A DNA stretch of 64,000 nt. Origin: Peptococcaceae bacterium (GTDB taxonomy: Bacteria > Bacillota > Peptococcia > Peptococcales > Peptococcaceae). Below the pieces are notes generated by a model, which saw only the letters and a program-made list of their open reading frames with translations, made no database searches and had not been told where the DNA came from. The stretch spans positions 1 to 64,000 of the forward strand of contig JAHZHI010000011.1 in NCBI GenBank assembly GCA_019420345.1. Reading direction: 5' to 3'. Below, piece after piece: positions 56,290 through 63,578 of the stretch. Every line of letters begins with the position of its first letter. Position 1 is the first letter of the stretch. The position numbers were made by a program, and so were the translations under genes.

Positions 56290-56363
56290 CGGGGCGTAGC
56301 GCAGTTTGGTAGCGCACGTGGTTTGGGACCATGGGGTCGGGGGTTCGAATCCCTCCGCCCCGA
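56290..56363 (+). tRNA. tRNA-Pro (anticodon TGG), copy 1
   Basis: The 74-nt gene has acceptor CGGGGCG/CGCCCCG, anticodon loop TTTGGGA (TGG) and T-arm GGTTCGAATCC. It is identical over its length to copy 2. CCA is not encoded. Confidence 0.96.
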
Positions 56364-56423
56364 TAAACATTTTTCTTTATCGAGACTGAGTGAAAAAACT
56401 TGAGTCGCACTTCAAAAAAATTC

Positions 56424-56452
56424 TTGACAAAACCTTAACGTTGCAGTATGAT
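56424..56452 (+). promoter_or_regulatory. Promoter of tRNA-Pro copy 2
   Basis: TTGACA at 56424-56429 and TATGAT at 56447-56452 are 17 bp apart. The spacer differs from that of copy 1, so the duplicated unit is the tRNA gene and not the promoter. Confidence 0.75.
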
Positions 56453-56464
56453 GTTAACTGTTGT

Positions 56465-56538
56465 CGGGGCGTAGCGCAGTTTGGTAGCGCACGTGGTTTG
56501 GGACCATGGGGTCGGGGGTTCGAATCCCTCCGCCCCGA
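56465..56538 (+). tRNA. tRNA-Pro (anticodon TGG), copy 2
   Basis: This 74-nt sequence is identical to copy 1 and leads the rightward cluster Pro-Gly-Arg-His-Gln-Lys, which ends at the terminator at 56963. Confidence 0.96.
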
Positions 56539-56559
56539 TAATTTTTGTTTTCACTTTTT

Positions 56560-56630
56560 GCGGGTGTAACTCAATGGTAGAGTTCTGGCCTTCCAAGCCA
56601 GCTACGTGGGTTCGATTCCCATCACCCGCT
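56560..56630 (+). tRNA. tRNA-Gly (anticodon TCC)
   Basis: The 71-nt gene has acceptor GCGGGTG/CACCCGC, anticodon loop CTTCCAA (TCC) and discriminator T. It complements the GCC isoacceptor at 54381-54452. Confidence 0.96.
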
Positions 56631-56632
56631 GT

Positions 56633-56706
56633 GTGCCTGTAGCTCAGTTGGATAGAGCATCGGACTTCTAATCCGAGGGTCGGGGGTTCGAATCCCTCCA
56701 GGCACG
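56633..56706 (+). tRNA. tRNA-Arg (anticodon TCT)
   Basis: The 74-nt gene has acceptor GTGCCTG/CAGGCAC, anticodon loop CTTCTAA (TCT) and discriminator G. It starts 2 bp after tRNA-Gly. Confidence 0.96.
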
Positions 56707-56720
56707 GTTTAATTAAATAT

Positions 56721-56795
56721 GGTGGGTGTGGCGAAGTGGTTAACGCACCGGATTGTGGCTCCGGCATTTCGTGGGTTCGATTCCCATCACCCACC
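56721..56795 (+). tRNA. tRNA-His (anticodon GTG)
   Basis: The 75-nt gene includes the extra G-1 opposite discriminator C, a His-specific feature. Its acceptor is GTGGGTG/CACCCAC and its anticodon loop is TTGTGGC (GTG). Confidence 0.95.
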
Positions 56796-56811
56796 CTTCC
56801 AAATTGAGTTT

Positions 56812-56883
56812 TGGGGTATAGCCAAGCGGTAAGGCAACGGACTTTGACTCCGTCATTCGTAGGTTCGAATCCTGCTACCCCAG
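56812..56883 (+). tRNA. tRNA-Gln (anticodon TTG)
   Basis: The 72-nt gene has acceptor TGGGGTA/TACCCCA and anticodon loop CTTTGAC (TTG). The weak first pair T-A is typical of tRNA-Gln. Confidence 0.95.
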
Positions 56884-56885
56884 TA

Positions 56886-56960
56886 TGCGCCATTAGCTCA
56901 GGTGGTAGAGCACCTGACTTTTAATCAGGGTGTCGAAGGTTCGAGTCCTTCATGGCGCAG
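56886..56960 (+). tRNA. tRNA-Lys (anticodon TTT)
   Basis: The 75-nt gene has acceptor TGCGCCA/TGGCGCA, anticodon loop CTTTTAA (TTT) and T-arm GGTTCGAGTCC. It is the last in the cluster. Confidence 0.95.
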
Positions 56961-56962
56961 CT

Positions 56963-56990
56963 AACCGGTTTCTTAGGAAACCGGTTTTTT
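56963..56990 (+). terminator. Terminator of the rightward tRNA cluster
   Basis: AACCGGTTTC and GAAACCGGTT form a 10-bp stem with a TTAG loop and a strong T-run, 2 bp after tRNA-Lys. Confidence 0.95.
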
Positions 56991-57081
56991 TATTGTTTTT
57001 CTTCCCCTCTCTTCACTCATCTTTATTAATATGAAAAAAACAGCACTGAATCAACCATCATCCTACTATATTGGAGGTCTT

Positions 57082-57525
57082 ATGATTTACACTCCACTAA
57101 CAAAAAAAGCAATGGAAATTGCCTATTGGGCCCATCATGTTCAATGCGATAAAGCAGGCGTCCCATATATTTATCATCCTATTCACCTTGCCGAACAAAT
57201 GAATGATGAAACAACGGCCTGCATTGCACTACTTCACGATGTTGTTGAAGATACGCCCGTTACATTCGAAGATTTGGCCAAAGATTTTCCAAAGTCGGTA
57301 ATCGACGCCCTTCTCCTTCTTACACATGCACCGAACACCAATTATTTCGACTACATTCACGCCATCTGCAGCAATGCTAATGCAGCCACCGTCAAACGCG
57401 CTGATCTTCTTCATAACAGCGATGAAACACGCCTGACAGGCATTGATATTCCCGAAAAGAAACGCGATGAATTACGCGCAAAATACGCTAAAGCGCTGGC
57501 AATTTTAGACAGCGTCAATGGCTGA
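57082..57525 (+). CDS. Small HD-domain hydrolase, SpoT-HD-like
   Basis: The 147-aa protein is a stand-alone HD domain close to the hydrolase half of RelA/SpoT. It has AGVPYIYHPIHLAEQM (His32), the LLHDVVEDT core (HD at 52-53, ED at 56-57) and VKRADLLHN (Asp108), so the metal and catalytic residues are in place. It may hydrolyse (p)ppGpp or another nucleotide. GGAGG precedes the ATG at 57082; an upstream in-frame ATG at 57031 lacks a site. Seven tRNA genes separate it from the alarmone synthetase gene. Confidence 0.85.
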   Translation: MIYTPLTKKAMEIAYWAHHVQCDKAGVPYIYHPIHLAEQMNDETTACIALLHDVVEDTPVTFEDLAKDFPKSVIDALLLLTHAPNTNYFDYIHAICSNANAATVKRADLLHNSDETRLTGIDIPEKKRDELRAKYAKALAILDSVNG

Positions 57526-57559
57526 CTCTGAAAAAATCCTCCCTCTTCTTTCCAAACGC

Positions 57560-57598
57560 AAAAAGCCGATGCAGCATAATCGCTTGCATCGGCTTTTT
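57560..57598. terminator. Bidirectional terminator between the HD gene and asd
   Basis: AAAAAGCCGATGCA (57560-57573) and TGCATCGGCTTTTT (57585-57598) form a 14-bp perfect stem between convergent genes. Confidence 0.95.
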
Positions 57599-57610
57599 AA
57601 TTTTTTGTAA

Positions 57611-58621
57611 TTAGATCCAATCGTTTTCAAGAAGCAACTCTGCAATCTGTACAGCGTTGGCAGCAGCACCTTTGCGGATCTGGTCAAAACATACCCAAAG
57701 CGCAAGTCCGTTTTCAATGTTTAGATCGTTGCGGATACGTCCAACGTAAATATCATCGGTATCTGCAGTGTCAACAGGCATTGGATAGATATTTTCTTGA
57801 GGCTTGTCCTGAACAATGATACGTGGTGCAGCTTCAAGAAGCTCACGTGCTTCATCAGCAGAAATTGGTTCTTCTGTTTCGATATAGATGGATTCTGCAT
57901 GGCTGCGGAAAACAGGGACACGTACAGCAGTTGGAGTGATTTTGATGTCGTAGTCATCAAGAATCTTGTGCGTTTCATGAACAAGTTTCATTTCTTCCTT
58001 GGTATAGTCTTCTTCCTGCCATACGTCAATATGTGGAATCAGATTGAAAGCAATCTGATGCTGAAAAGCAGATGGATGAATTGGTTCGCCATCAAGCACC
58101 TGACGCGCTTGTTCAGTCAATTCAGCCAAACCAGCTTTTCCGGCACCGGATACGGCTTGATAGGTACTGACAACGATACGGTCAATACGAGATTTCTTAT
58201 ATAATGGGTACAACGCACCTACCATCAGAATGGTGGAGCAGTTAGGGTTGGCAATCAGCCCTTGATGATTCTTTGCAGCCTGACCATTGACTTCAGGAAT
58301 GATCAGCGGCACATCTGGCTCAAGACGGAACGTAGAACTGTTATCGATAACAACAACACCCTTACTTTGGGCAAGACGGCCAAATTCACGACTTGCCGGA
58401 CCACCCGCAAACAAAGCAAGATCCACACCGTCAAAAGAATCGGCAGTGGTTTCTTCAACAACATAATCTTTTCCCTGGAAGTTGATGACCTTGCCCGCAC
58501 TGTTCTTAGTTGCCAAAAGTTTCAAATCAGCATATGGGAAATTGTGTTCATCAATAACTTTGAGCAGTTCCTGCCCAACAGCACCAGTAGCACCAACAAT
58601 AGCAACGTTGAGTTTTTTCAT
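57611..58621 (-). CDS. asd: Aspartate-semialdehyde dehydrogenase
   Basis: The 336-aa enzyme reduces aspartyl phosphate to aspartate semialdehyde, the branch point to lysine, threonine and methionine. NADP site GATGAVGQELL (about 10-20), catalytic Cys128 in NPNCSTI and the substrate Arg/His region (VRVPVFRSHAESI) are visible. AAAGGAG precedes the ATG at 58621. It follows dapB by 16 bp under the same lysine riboswitch. Confidence 0.97.
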   Translation of the reverse strand: MKKLNVAIVGATGAVGQELLKVIDEHNFPYADLKLLATKNSAGKVINFQGKDYVVEETTADSFDGVDLALFAGGPASREFGRLAQSKGVVVIDNSSTFRLEPDVPLIIPEVNGQAAKNHQGLIANPNCSTILMVGALYPLYKKSRIDRIVVSTYQAVSGAGKAGLAELTEQARQVLDGEPIHPSAFQHQIAFNLIPHIDVWQEEDYTKEEMKLVHETHKILDDYDIKITPTAVRVPVFRSHAESIYIETEEPISADEARELLEAAPRIIVQDKPQENIYPMPVDTADTDDIYVGRIRNDLNIENGLALWVCFDQIRKGAAANAVQIAELLLENDWI

Positions 58622-58637
58622 TGAATTATACGCTCCT

Positions 58638-59432
58638 TTAGTCTTCAAACATGATGGTATCCAGCCCTTCTACGAGCCCAACGCGACCATCTACGCGTTT
58701 TGCAGCAAATACAATGCCTGGCATGAACGATTCACGGTTGATAGAATCATGACGAATGGTCAAAGTCTGTCCCAGGCCGCCAAAAATGACCTCCTGATGG
58801 GCATTGTAGCCTGGCAGACGCACACTATGAATATGCATGCCCTCTACATTTGCACCACGAGCACCAGCGAGCGTTTCCACTTCTCCTGGGAGCCCTTGTT
58901 CATGTGCTTCACGCACCTTAGCAATGCGCTGTGCGGTTGCAACCGCTGTACCGGAAGGCGCGTCTTTCTTTTGATCATGATGCAGTTCAATAATTTCTAC
59001 TTCCGGCATAAATTTAGCCGCTTCTTCAGCAAAGCGCATCATCAGCACCGCGCCAATCGCAAAATTGGCCGCATAGAAAAAGCATTTTCCATGTTCTGCA
59101 GCCTGTTTGCCCCATGCTTCCAGCTCTTCATGTTTCAAGCCAGTGGTACCGCTCACCAAATGCACGCCATGAGCCAAAGCGATGCTGGCATTTTGACGAA
59201 ATGCATCGGCATTCGTAAAATCAATGACCACATCAACATCATGCTCATTCAACGCAGCATCCAAATCCGCTGTCACTGGAATATCATGACCTTCAACAGT
59301 TATTGTCACAGGTTCATCAACCAATCCCACACCAAAAATCACTTCTGTCTGTGGGTCGTTGGTCACAGCCTTGAGAATTTCGCGCCCCATCTTGCCAGTA
59401 GCACCGACAACACCAACACGAATGTTTTCCAT
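58638..59432 (-). CDS. dapB: 4-hydroxy-tetrahydrodipicolinate reductase
   Basis: The 264-aa enzyme makes tetrahydrodipicolinate on the way to diaminopimelate and lysine. It has NAD(P) site GVVGATGKMGREI, DFTNADAFRQN, GTTGL, and the catalytic ELHHDQKKDAPSGTA block. AAGGAGG precedes the ATG at 59432. It is the first gene after the lysine riboswitch. Confidence 0.97.
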   Translation of the reverse strand: MENIRVGVVGATGKMGREILKAVTNDPQTEVIFGVGLVDEPVTITVEGHDIPVTADLDAALNEHDVDVVIDFTNADAFRQNASIALAHGVHLVSGTTGLKHEELEAWGKQAAEHGKCFFYAANFAIGAVLMMRFAEEAAKFMPEVEIIELHHDQKKDAPSGTAVATAQRIAKVREAHEQGLPGEVETLAGARGANVEGMHIHSVRLPGYNAHQEVIFGGLGQTLTIRHDSINRESFMPGIVFAAKRVDGRVGLVEGLDTIMFED

Positions 59433-59483
59433 AAATATCGTCCTCCTTGTGAGTGTTTTTTGTTCACCAAAGAAGTCTCCACA

Positions 59484-59712
59484 AAAAAGCCACAGGACAC
59501 ATAGACCTGTGGACATGCATACTCTGACAAACGCTAAGCATACAGCACAACGACGGTTTTCTCCCGTCGACAGCCCTAAACCTATTGAGTTCAGATCCAG
59601 CCAAACGCAAAAAAAGTTACGCCCAGCTTCGGCAAGTACGCCTTCCGACCGGGATCATCAATGCTTTTTCATCTTCACCGATCGTTCTTCGTACCCGCGC
59701 CTCTGCATTGCC
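59484..59712 (-). promoter_or_regulatory. Lysine riboswitch (L box) with intrinsic terminator
   Basis: On the minus strand the leader shows L-box landmarks in order: AGAGGCGCG near 59705, GCCGAAG (about 59623), GTTTGGCTGG (about 59600), GGGCTGT (about 59570) and GTCAGAG (about 59525). A terminator follows: CCACAGG/CCTGTGG at 59491-59513 with a run of T. Bound lysine should favour termination and lower dapB-asd expression. Confidence 0.92.
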
Positions 59713-59738
59713 TTAGACAAATCATTTGGTTACACTTT

Positions 59739-59767
59739 AAGCTATCACAGCCGTGGACAATTGTCAA
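59739..59767 (-). promoter_or_regulatory. Promoter of the dapB-asd transcript
   Basis: On the minus strand a perfect TTGACA (59767-59762) is followed after 17 bp by TAGCTT (59744-59739), a weak -10 that is extended by TGTGA. It lies right before the riboswitch. Confidence 0.55.
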
Positions 59768-59809
59768 CCAATTGTGGAGACTTTATCGTCCATTCACTAC
59801 GAAAAATAT

Positions 59810-60550
59810 TTATCGATATTTCTCAATAAAATTTACCACTTCTGAAAGCATGCCATCAGTCACAACATGTCCTGCATCCGGAAACACGATCTGTTTGATA
59901 TGATCGTTCTGATAGCATTCACAAAACGCGGTATTGAACACGGAAGGCAAGGTGTGATCCAGAGCCCCGTTGATCAGAAGCACGGGCACTTCCACTTTAT
60001 TTTCCTGCCAATGTGCCGGATCAAACATAGTTAAAGCCTTCAGCGTCATCTGAACTTTTTCTGTCGCCAAAATTGACGCCAGATTGCTTTGTTCGCCATA
60101 AACGCCTTGCATTAAAGCCAGAGGGTCTGCCCAATTGGCACTGCTGTTCATTGCCGCAATACCGCTCAAGTATTCATGCAGCTGGCTGACAGCCCCTAAT
60201 ACGATCATCCCTCCCAGAGAATGACCAACAAGGAAATGACTGCGCTCTGGCGTTAGTGCCTCTCTAGCCAACTGTACGCATTCTTCAATGCTTTGCACCA
60301 GCACCTGCAGAAAATCCACTACACTCGATGCTGTTTCGTAGTTCAATGTTCCACGCACACCATGCCCGGCAATTTCTGGTACAAGCACACGATAACCAAA
60401 ACTTGCCAGCAAATGGCCTCTGAAACATTGCTTTACTGCATGCGATCCCCAGCCATGATAAAGAATAATCTCAGCCTTCGGTGTTATTCCCAGCTCCGCT
60501 ATCTCAAAGCAAGGAATGTCCGCCAGCACCTTCTCCCTAATCCTCAGCAT
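59810..60550 (-). CDS. Alpha/beta hydrolase
   Basis: The 246-aa protein has the alpha/beta hydrolase layout: oxyanion-loop ILYHGWGSHA, nucleophile elbow VGHSLGGMI (Ser), the acid in LLINGALDHTLP and the His in PDAGHVVTDG. It resembles the lysophospholipase/esterase group. The substrate is unknown. It follows trmL on the same strand by 12 bp and its product is not obviously tied to the lysine genes. Confidence 0.85.
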   Translation of the reverse strand: MLRIREKVLADIPCFEIAELGITPKAEIILYHGWGSHAVKQCFRGHLLASFGYRVLVPEIAGHGVRGTLNYETASSVVDFLQVLVQSIEECVQLAREALTPERSHFLVGHSLGGMIVLGAVSQLHEYLSGIAAMNSSANWADPLALMQGVYGEQSNLASILATEKVQMTLKALTMFDPAHWQENKVEVPVLLINGALDHTLPSVFNTAFCECYQNDHIKQIVFPDAGHVVTDGMLSEVVNFIEKYR

Positions 60551-60562
60551 CGCTCCCCCTCC

Positions 60563-61030
60563 TTACCGCAGGCCTGGATACCCCAGCTGACGTTCCGCTT
60601 CCATCAGCACAATGCCCACGCTCGTGGCAAGATTGAAGCAACGCGCTTCCTCATTCGGAATCATTGGAATGCGAAACTGATGGTCCCCAAACAATGCATG
60701 CACCTCGTCTGGCACGCCAGCGTCTTCACGCCCAAAAACAATATAATCACCATCGGCAAAGTCAAACTCAGAATGGGCTTTTGTAGCATGACTCGTCATT
60801 AAAACCATGCGACCGCCCTTATTTTTTTCCAGAAATTCCTCAAAACTATCGTAGCAAACAATATCCGTTTGATGCCAATACGTTAACCCGGCACGCCGCA
60901 GCTTTGCTTCGTCAATACGAAAACCCATTGGTCCTACAAGATGCAGGCGTGAGCCTGTTACAAAACAACTTCGTGCCACATTCCCGGTATTTTGCGGAAT
61001 ACGTGGCTGATATAAAACAATATTTAACAA
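60563..61030 (-). CDS. trmL: tRNA (cytidine/uridine-34 2'-O)-methyltransferase
   Basis: The 155-aa SPOUT methyltransferase has the trefoil-knot motifs IPQNTGNVARSC near the N-terminus, YIVFGREDAGVP, IPMIPNEEARCFNLATSVGIV. Minimal length without an extra RNA-binding domain is typical of TrmL, which methylates the wobble base of some Leu tRNAs. Confidence 0.93.
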   Translation of the reverse strand: MLNIVLYQPRIPQNTGNVARSCFVTGSRLHLVGPMGFRIDEAKLRRAGLTYWHQTDIVCYDSFEEFLEKNKGGRMVLMTSHATKAHSEFDFADGDYIVFGREDAGVPDEVHALFGDHQFRIPMIPNEEARCFNLATSVGIVLMEAERQLGYPGLR

Positions 61031-61110
61031 AAGAACCTCTCCTTCTCTCCACTATTTAACGTGCAAATGCTCACTTCTTGCGCTAGAATAATAGCAAGAG
61101 GTGAACCACT

Positions 61111-61818
61111 ATGAACGAACAATTAAAAGCAATCATCGACGATTCTTCACGCATTGTCTTTTTTGGCGGCGCAGGCGTCTCCACAGAAAGCGGCATTCCA
61201 GATTTCCGCAGCAAAGATGGTCTCTATCACCAGAAAGGATTTAAATATGATCCAGAAACCATGCTCAGCCGCAGCTTCTTCGATACTCATACTGAAGAAT
61301 TCTTCGAATTTTATCGTGCAAAAATGATCGCCCCAAACAATGGTCCAAGCGCTGTCCATTACAAGCTCGCCGACATGGAGCGTGAAGGCAAACTCTCGGC
61401 CATCATTACACAGAACATTGACGGCCTGCACCAAATGGCAGGCAGCAAAAAAGTCTACGAGCTTCACGGCTCTGTCATGCGCAACTATTGCATGACGTGT
61501 GGACGTTTCTACGATCTTGACTACGTGCGCAGCAGCACCGGCATTCCTCGCTGCAGCGAAGATGACGGCATCGTCAAACCGGATGTCGTTCTTTATGAGG
61601 AATCTCTAAATGAAGCTACCCTAGAAGGCGCCCTACGAGAAATCCAGCAAGCCGACTGTCTCATTATCGCCGGCACATCCTTGGCTGTCTATCCGGCAGC
61701 TGGGCTGATCTATTATTTTAAGGGCAAGCATCTCGTCGTCATCAACCGCGATGCCACCCCACAGGACAGCAACGCCGAACTTGTTATTCACGATCGCATC
61801 AGTACCGCTCTATTATAA
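61111..61818 (+). CDS. cobB: NAD-dependent sirtuin deacylase with incomplete zinc site
   Basis: The 235-aa protein has GAGVSTESGIPDFRS (NAD site, about 20-34), TQNIDGLHQ (101-108) and the catalytic His119 in ELHGS. Its zinc module has Cys127 and Cys130 (CMTC) and Cys148, but the fourth ligand position reads Asp151 (CSEDDG in place of the usual CxxCGG). The protein otherwise looks intact. It should remove acyl groups from lysines. AAGAGGTG precedes the ATG. The gene is convergent with the SLH-SGNH gene. Confidence 0.92.
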   Translation: MNEQLKAIIDDSSRIVFFGGAGVSTESGIPDFRSKDGLYHQKGFKYDPETMLSRSFFDTHTEEFFEFYRAKMIAPNNGPSAVHYKLADMEREGKLSAIITQNIDGLHQMAGSKKVYELHGSVMRNYCMTCGRFYDLDYVRSSTGIPRCSEDDGIVKPDVVLYEESLNEATLEGALREIQQADCLIIAGTSLAVYPAAGLIYYFKGKHLVVINRDATPQDSNAELVIHDRISTALL

Positions 61819-61849
61819 CAGAAATTGTTCCATACGCAAAAGCGCCCCC

Positions 61850-61900
61850 GGCACATCGTCATCATTAACAATGATCGCGACGCGCCGAGGCGTTTATTAT
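61850..61900 (+). terminator. Probable terminator after the sirtuin gene
   Basis: A G+C-rich interrupted hairpin (CGCCCCCGGC outer arm with GCCGAGGCG, inner CGTCATCAT with ATGATCGCGACG) is followed by TTTATTATTTT. Bulges make this less sure than the other hairpins. Confidence 0.5.
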
Positions 61901-61939
61901 TTTAGCAATTTCTACAACTGATGCGTGATCAAACTCGCG

Positions 61940-63376
61940 TCAGCCTTCGAGACAGCGCTGAAGGATGGCTGCCAACTGAGCACGCGTAGCACTTTCCTGT
62001 GGTGCGAGGCGATTATCGCCAACACTGGTAACCAATCCTTCGGCATTTGCCCAGCTGAGCACATCCGCTGCCCATTCAGAAACTTGATCGACGTCAGCAT
62101 AGCCGCTGAGATCAGCGCGACTGCTCACATCAATGCCTTTGTAGTCTGTGTAATTGTAAAGGATGGCCGCCAACTGTTCACGGGTGAGCGGTGCATTTGG
62201 CTGGAAAGTACCGTCGCCCATGCCTGCAACTACGCCTACACTGGCCGCCCAATTGACAGCATCAGCGTACCAGTCACCAGCATTGATATCACTGAAACCA
62301 GCAGATTCAACACTTGGGCCACCTTCCAAACGATGCAGAATGCTGACAAGCATACCGCGGGTGGTAGCAACGTTTGGCGAAAATGTGGTATCACCGGTAC
62401 CAGTCATAAGGCCATTGTTGTAAACATAAACCACTGGGTCGTAATACCAATCGCTGTCACTTACATCACTGAATGGCAGACTGCCAGTTTCCGGCGGTTC
62501 TGTGACAACAAACAGACTGCTTACAACGTCAGCGATGAGCTGATGACCATAGGCATTTGGGTGAAAATCCAAATTCAGAGTACCTGTTACGGTCAAACCT
62601 GCGTTGCATGGATTTTGAGCGGCATTCTTGAAAGCATTGTATATATCTGCCACGGTATACGCTCCCTGTTCTTCTCCAAGAGCAATGATGTTGTTCAACG
62701 CAACGACACCCTGGTCAAATGCTTTCGCAACCATATTAGCGGCAATACCGTACAGTGCATTGTCACCTACTGTATCAGCAAGATGGCTGTATGGATTGTA
62801 CTGATTAGCAACAACAATGACAGCACTAGGATTGACCGCTTTAATCGCCGCAATGATTTGATTGAGGTTATCAGAAAATGCTGTCAGCGCATCGACAGCC
62901 TGTTCGGATCCTGCAAAGCCAGAGATCTTCTGCACGGCAAAGGTGAGAATATCCTGGTTGCCAGTCATCAGGGCCTGCTGCAGCTGTTCAACGGTGATCT
63001 GGTCGGCTTCGTCACGGTCGGCGTTGTAAGCGTCGGTGAGGTAGCTGTAAAGGGCTGCCATGAGGTCGTTGCCACCAATGGTGAGGGTGATGACATCAGC
63101 GTCAGCGAGGCCATCCACAGCACCATTTTGCAGTTTCTCTAAAAGCGAAACCGCAGTTTCACCGGAAGTTGCTGCATCAATCAAGTTCAGGGACTTGTCG
63201 GCCGCCACCAACTTAACAAAAGAAGCCTCATCTGCAGAAAGGCCGTATCCGCTGCTGATACTGTCACCTAACGCAAGATAAGTCGGATCCTCTTCCGATG
63301 CTGCCATAGCTCCAACCGGCAAGAAAGTGCTGAGCATGCAAATACACAGCAAAATAGAAAGTAATCGTTTTTTCAT
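61940..63376 (-). CDS. Secreted SGNH (GDSL) hydrolase with three SLH domains
   Basis: The 478-aa protein has a signal peptide (LLSILLCICMLSTFLPVGAMA), then a GDSL/SGNH esterase: block I LALGDSISSGYGL, the Gly block DAATSGETAV, IGGNDLM for block III, and the Asp-His pair in LDFHPNAYGHQLIA. Three S-layer-homology domains end it (from about 305, 360 and 420: FSDVSDSDWYYD, FSDINAGDWYAD, YADVDQVSEWAA). It should be a cell-surface esterase anchored to the peptidoglycan-linked polymer. AAAGGAG lies 8 nt before the ATG at 63376. Its base composition is visibly richer in G+C than its neighbours. Confidence 0.9.
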   Translation of the reverse strand: MKKRLLSILLCICMLSTFLPVGAMAASEEDPTYLALGDSISSGYGLSADEASFVKLVAADKSLNLIDAATSGETAVSLLEKLQNGAVDGLADADVITLTIGGNDLMAALYSYLTDAYNADRDEADQITVEQLQQALMTGNQDILTFAVQKISGFAGSEQAVDALTAFSDNLNQIIAAIKAVNPSAVIVVANQYNPYSHLADTVGDNALYGIAANMVAKAFDQGVVALNNIIALGEEQGAYTVADIYNAFKNAAQNPCNAGLTVTGTLNLDFHPNAYGHQLIADVVSSLFVVTEPPETGSLPFSDVSDSDWYYDPVVYVYNNGLMTGTGDTTFSPNVATTRGMLVSILHRLEGGPSVESAGFSDINAGDWYADAVNWAASVGVVAGMGDGTFQPNAPLTREQLAAILYNYTDYKGIDVSSRADLSGYADVDQVSEWAADVLSWANAEGLVTSVGDNRLAPQESATRAQLAAILQRCLEG

Positions 63377-63541
63377 AACATTCACTCCTTTTTTGGATTT
63401 CTTTTAAGATACCATAAAAGAATGCTGTTTACTATCCCTCTTTTTTCATCAAAAAAGTATGATAGGGCGAAATTTTATATAAATACACGAAATATAATCG
63501 ACACATATCTTTCTCTATGTATAAATTTTACGCAAACAAAA

Positions 63542-63569
63542 ACCGCGTATCCCACAGCAGATACGCGGT
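63542..63569 (-). terminator. Terminator of rny
   Basis: ACCGCGTATC and GATACGCGGT form a 10-bp stem just beyond the rny stop codon, followed on the minus strand by TTTTTG. Confidence 0.9.
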
Positions 63570-63578
63570 ATGTTTTGC

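Noticed and set aside
56435..56893. 152-aa open frame on the minus strand with a repeating 'GFEPP' pattern
   Set aside because: It is the antisense reading of the tRNA cluster. The repeated words come from conserved T-arms, a well-known false gene type.
58482..59504. 340-aa open frame on the plus strand
   Set aside because: It is antisense to asd and dapB, both unambiguous enzymes, and has no recognisable domain.
61925..63142. 405-aa open frame on the plus strand
   Set aside because: It is a shadow of the SLH-SGNH hydrolase, caused by that gene's biased codons. The real gene has a signal peptide and clear domains.
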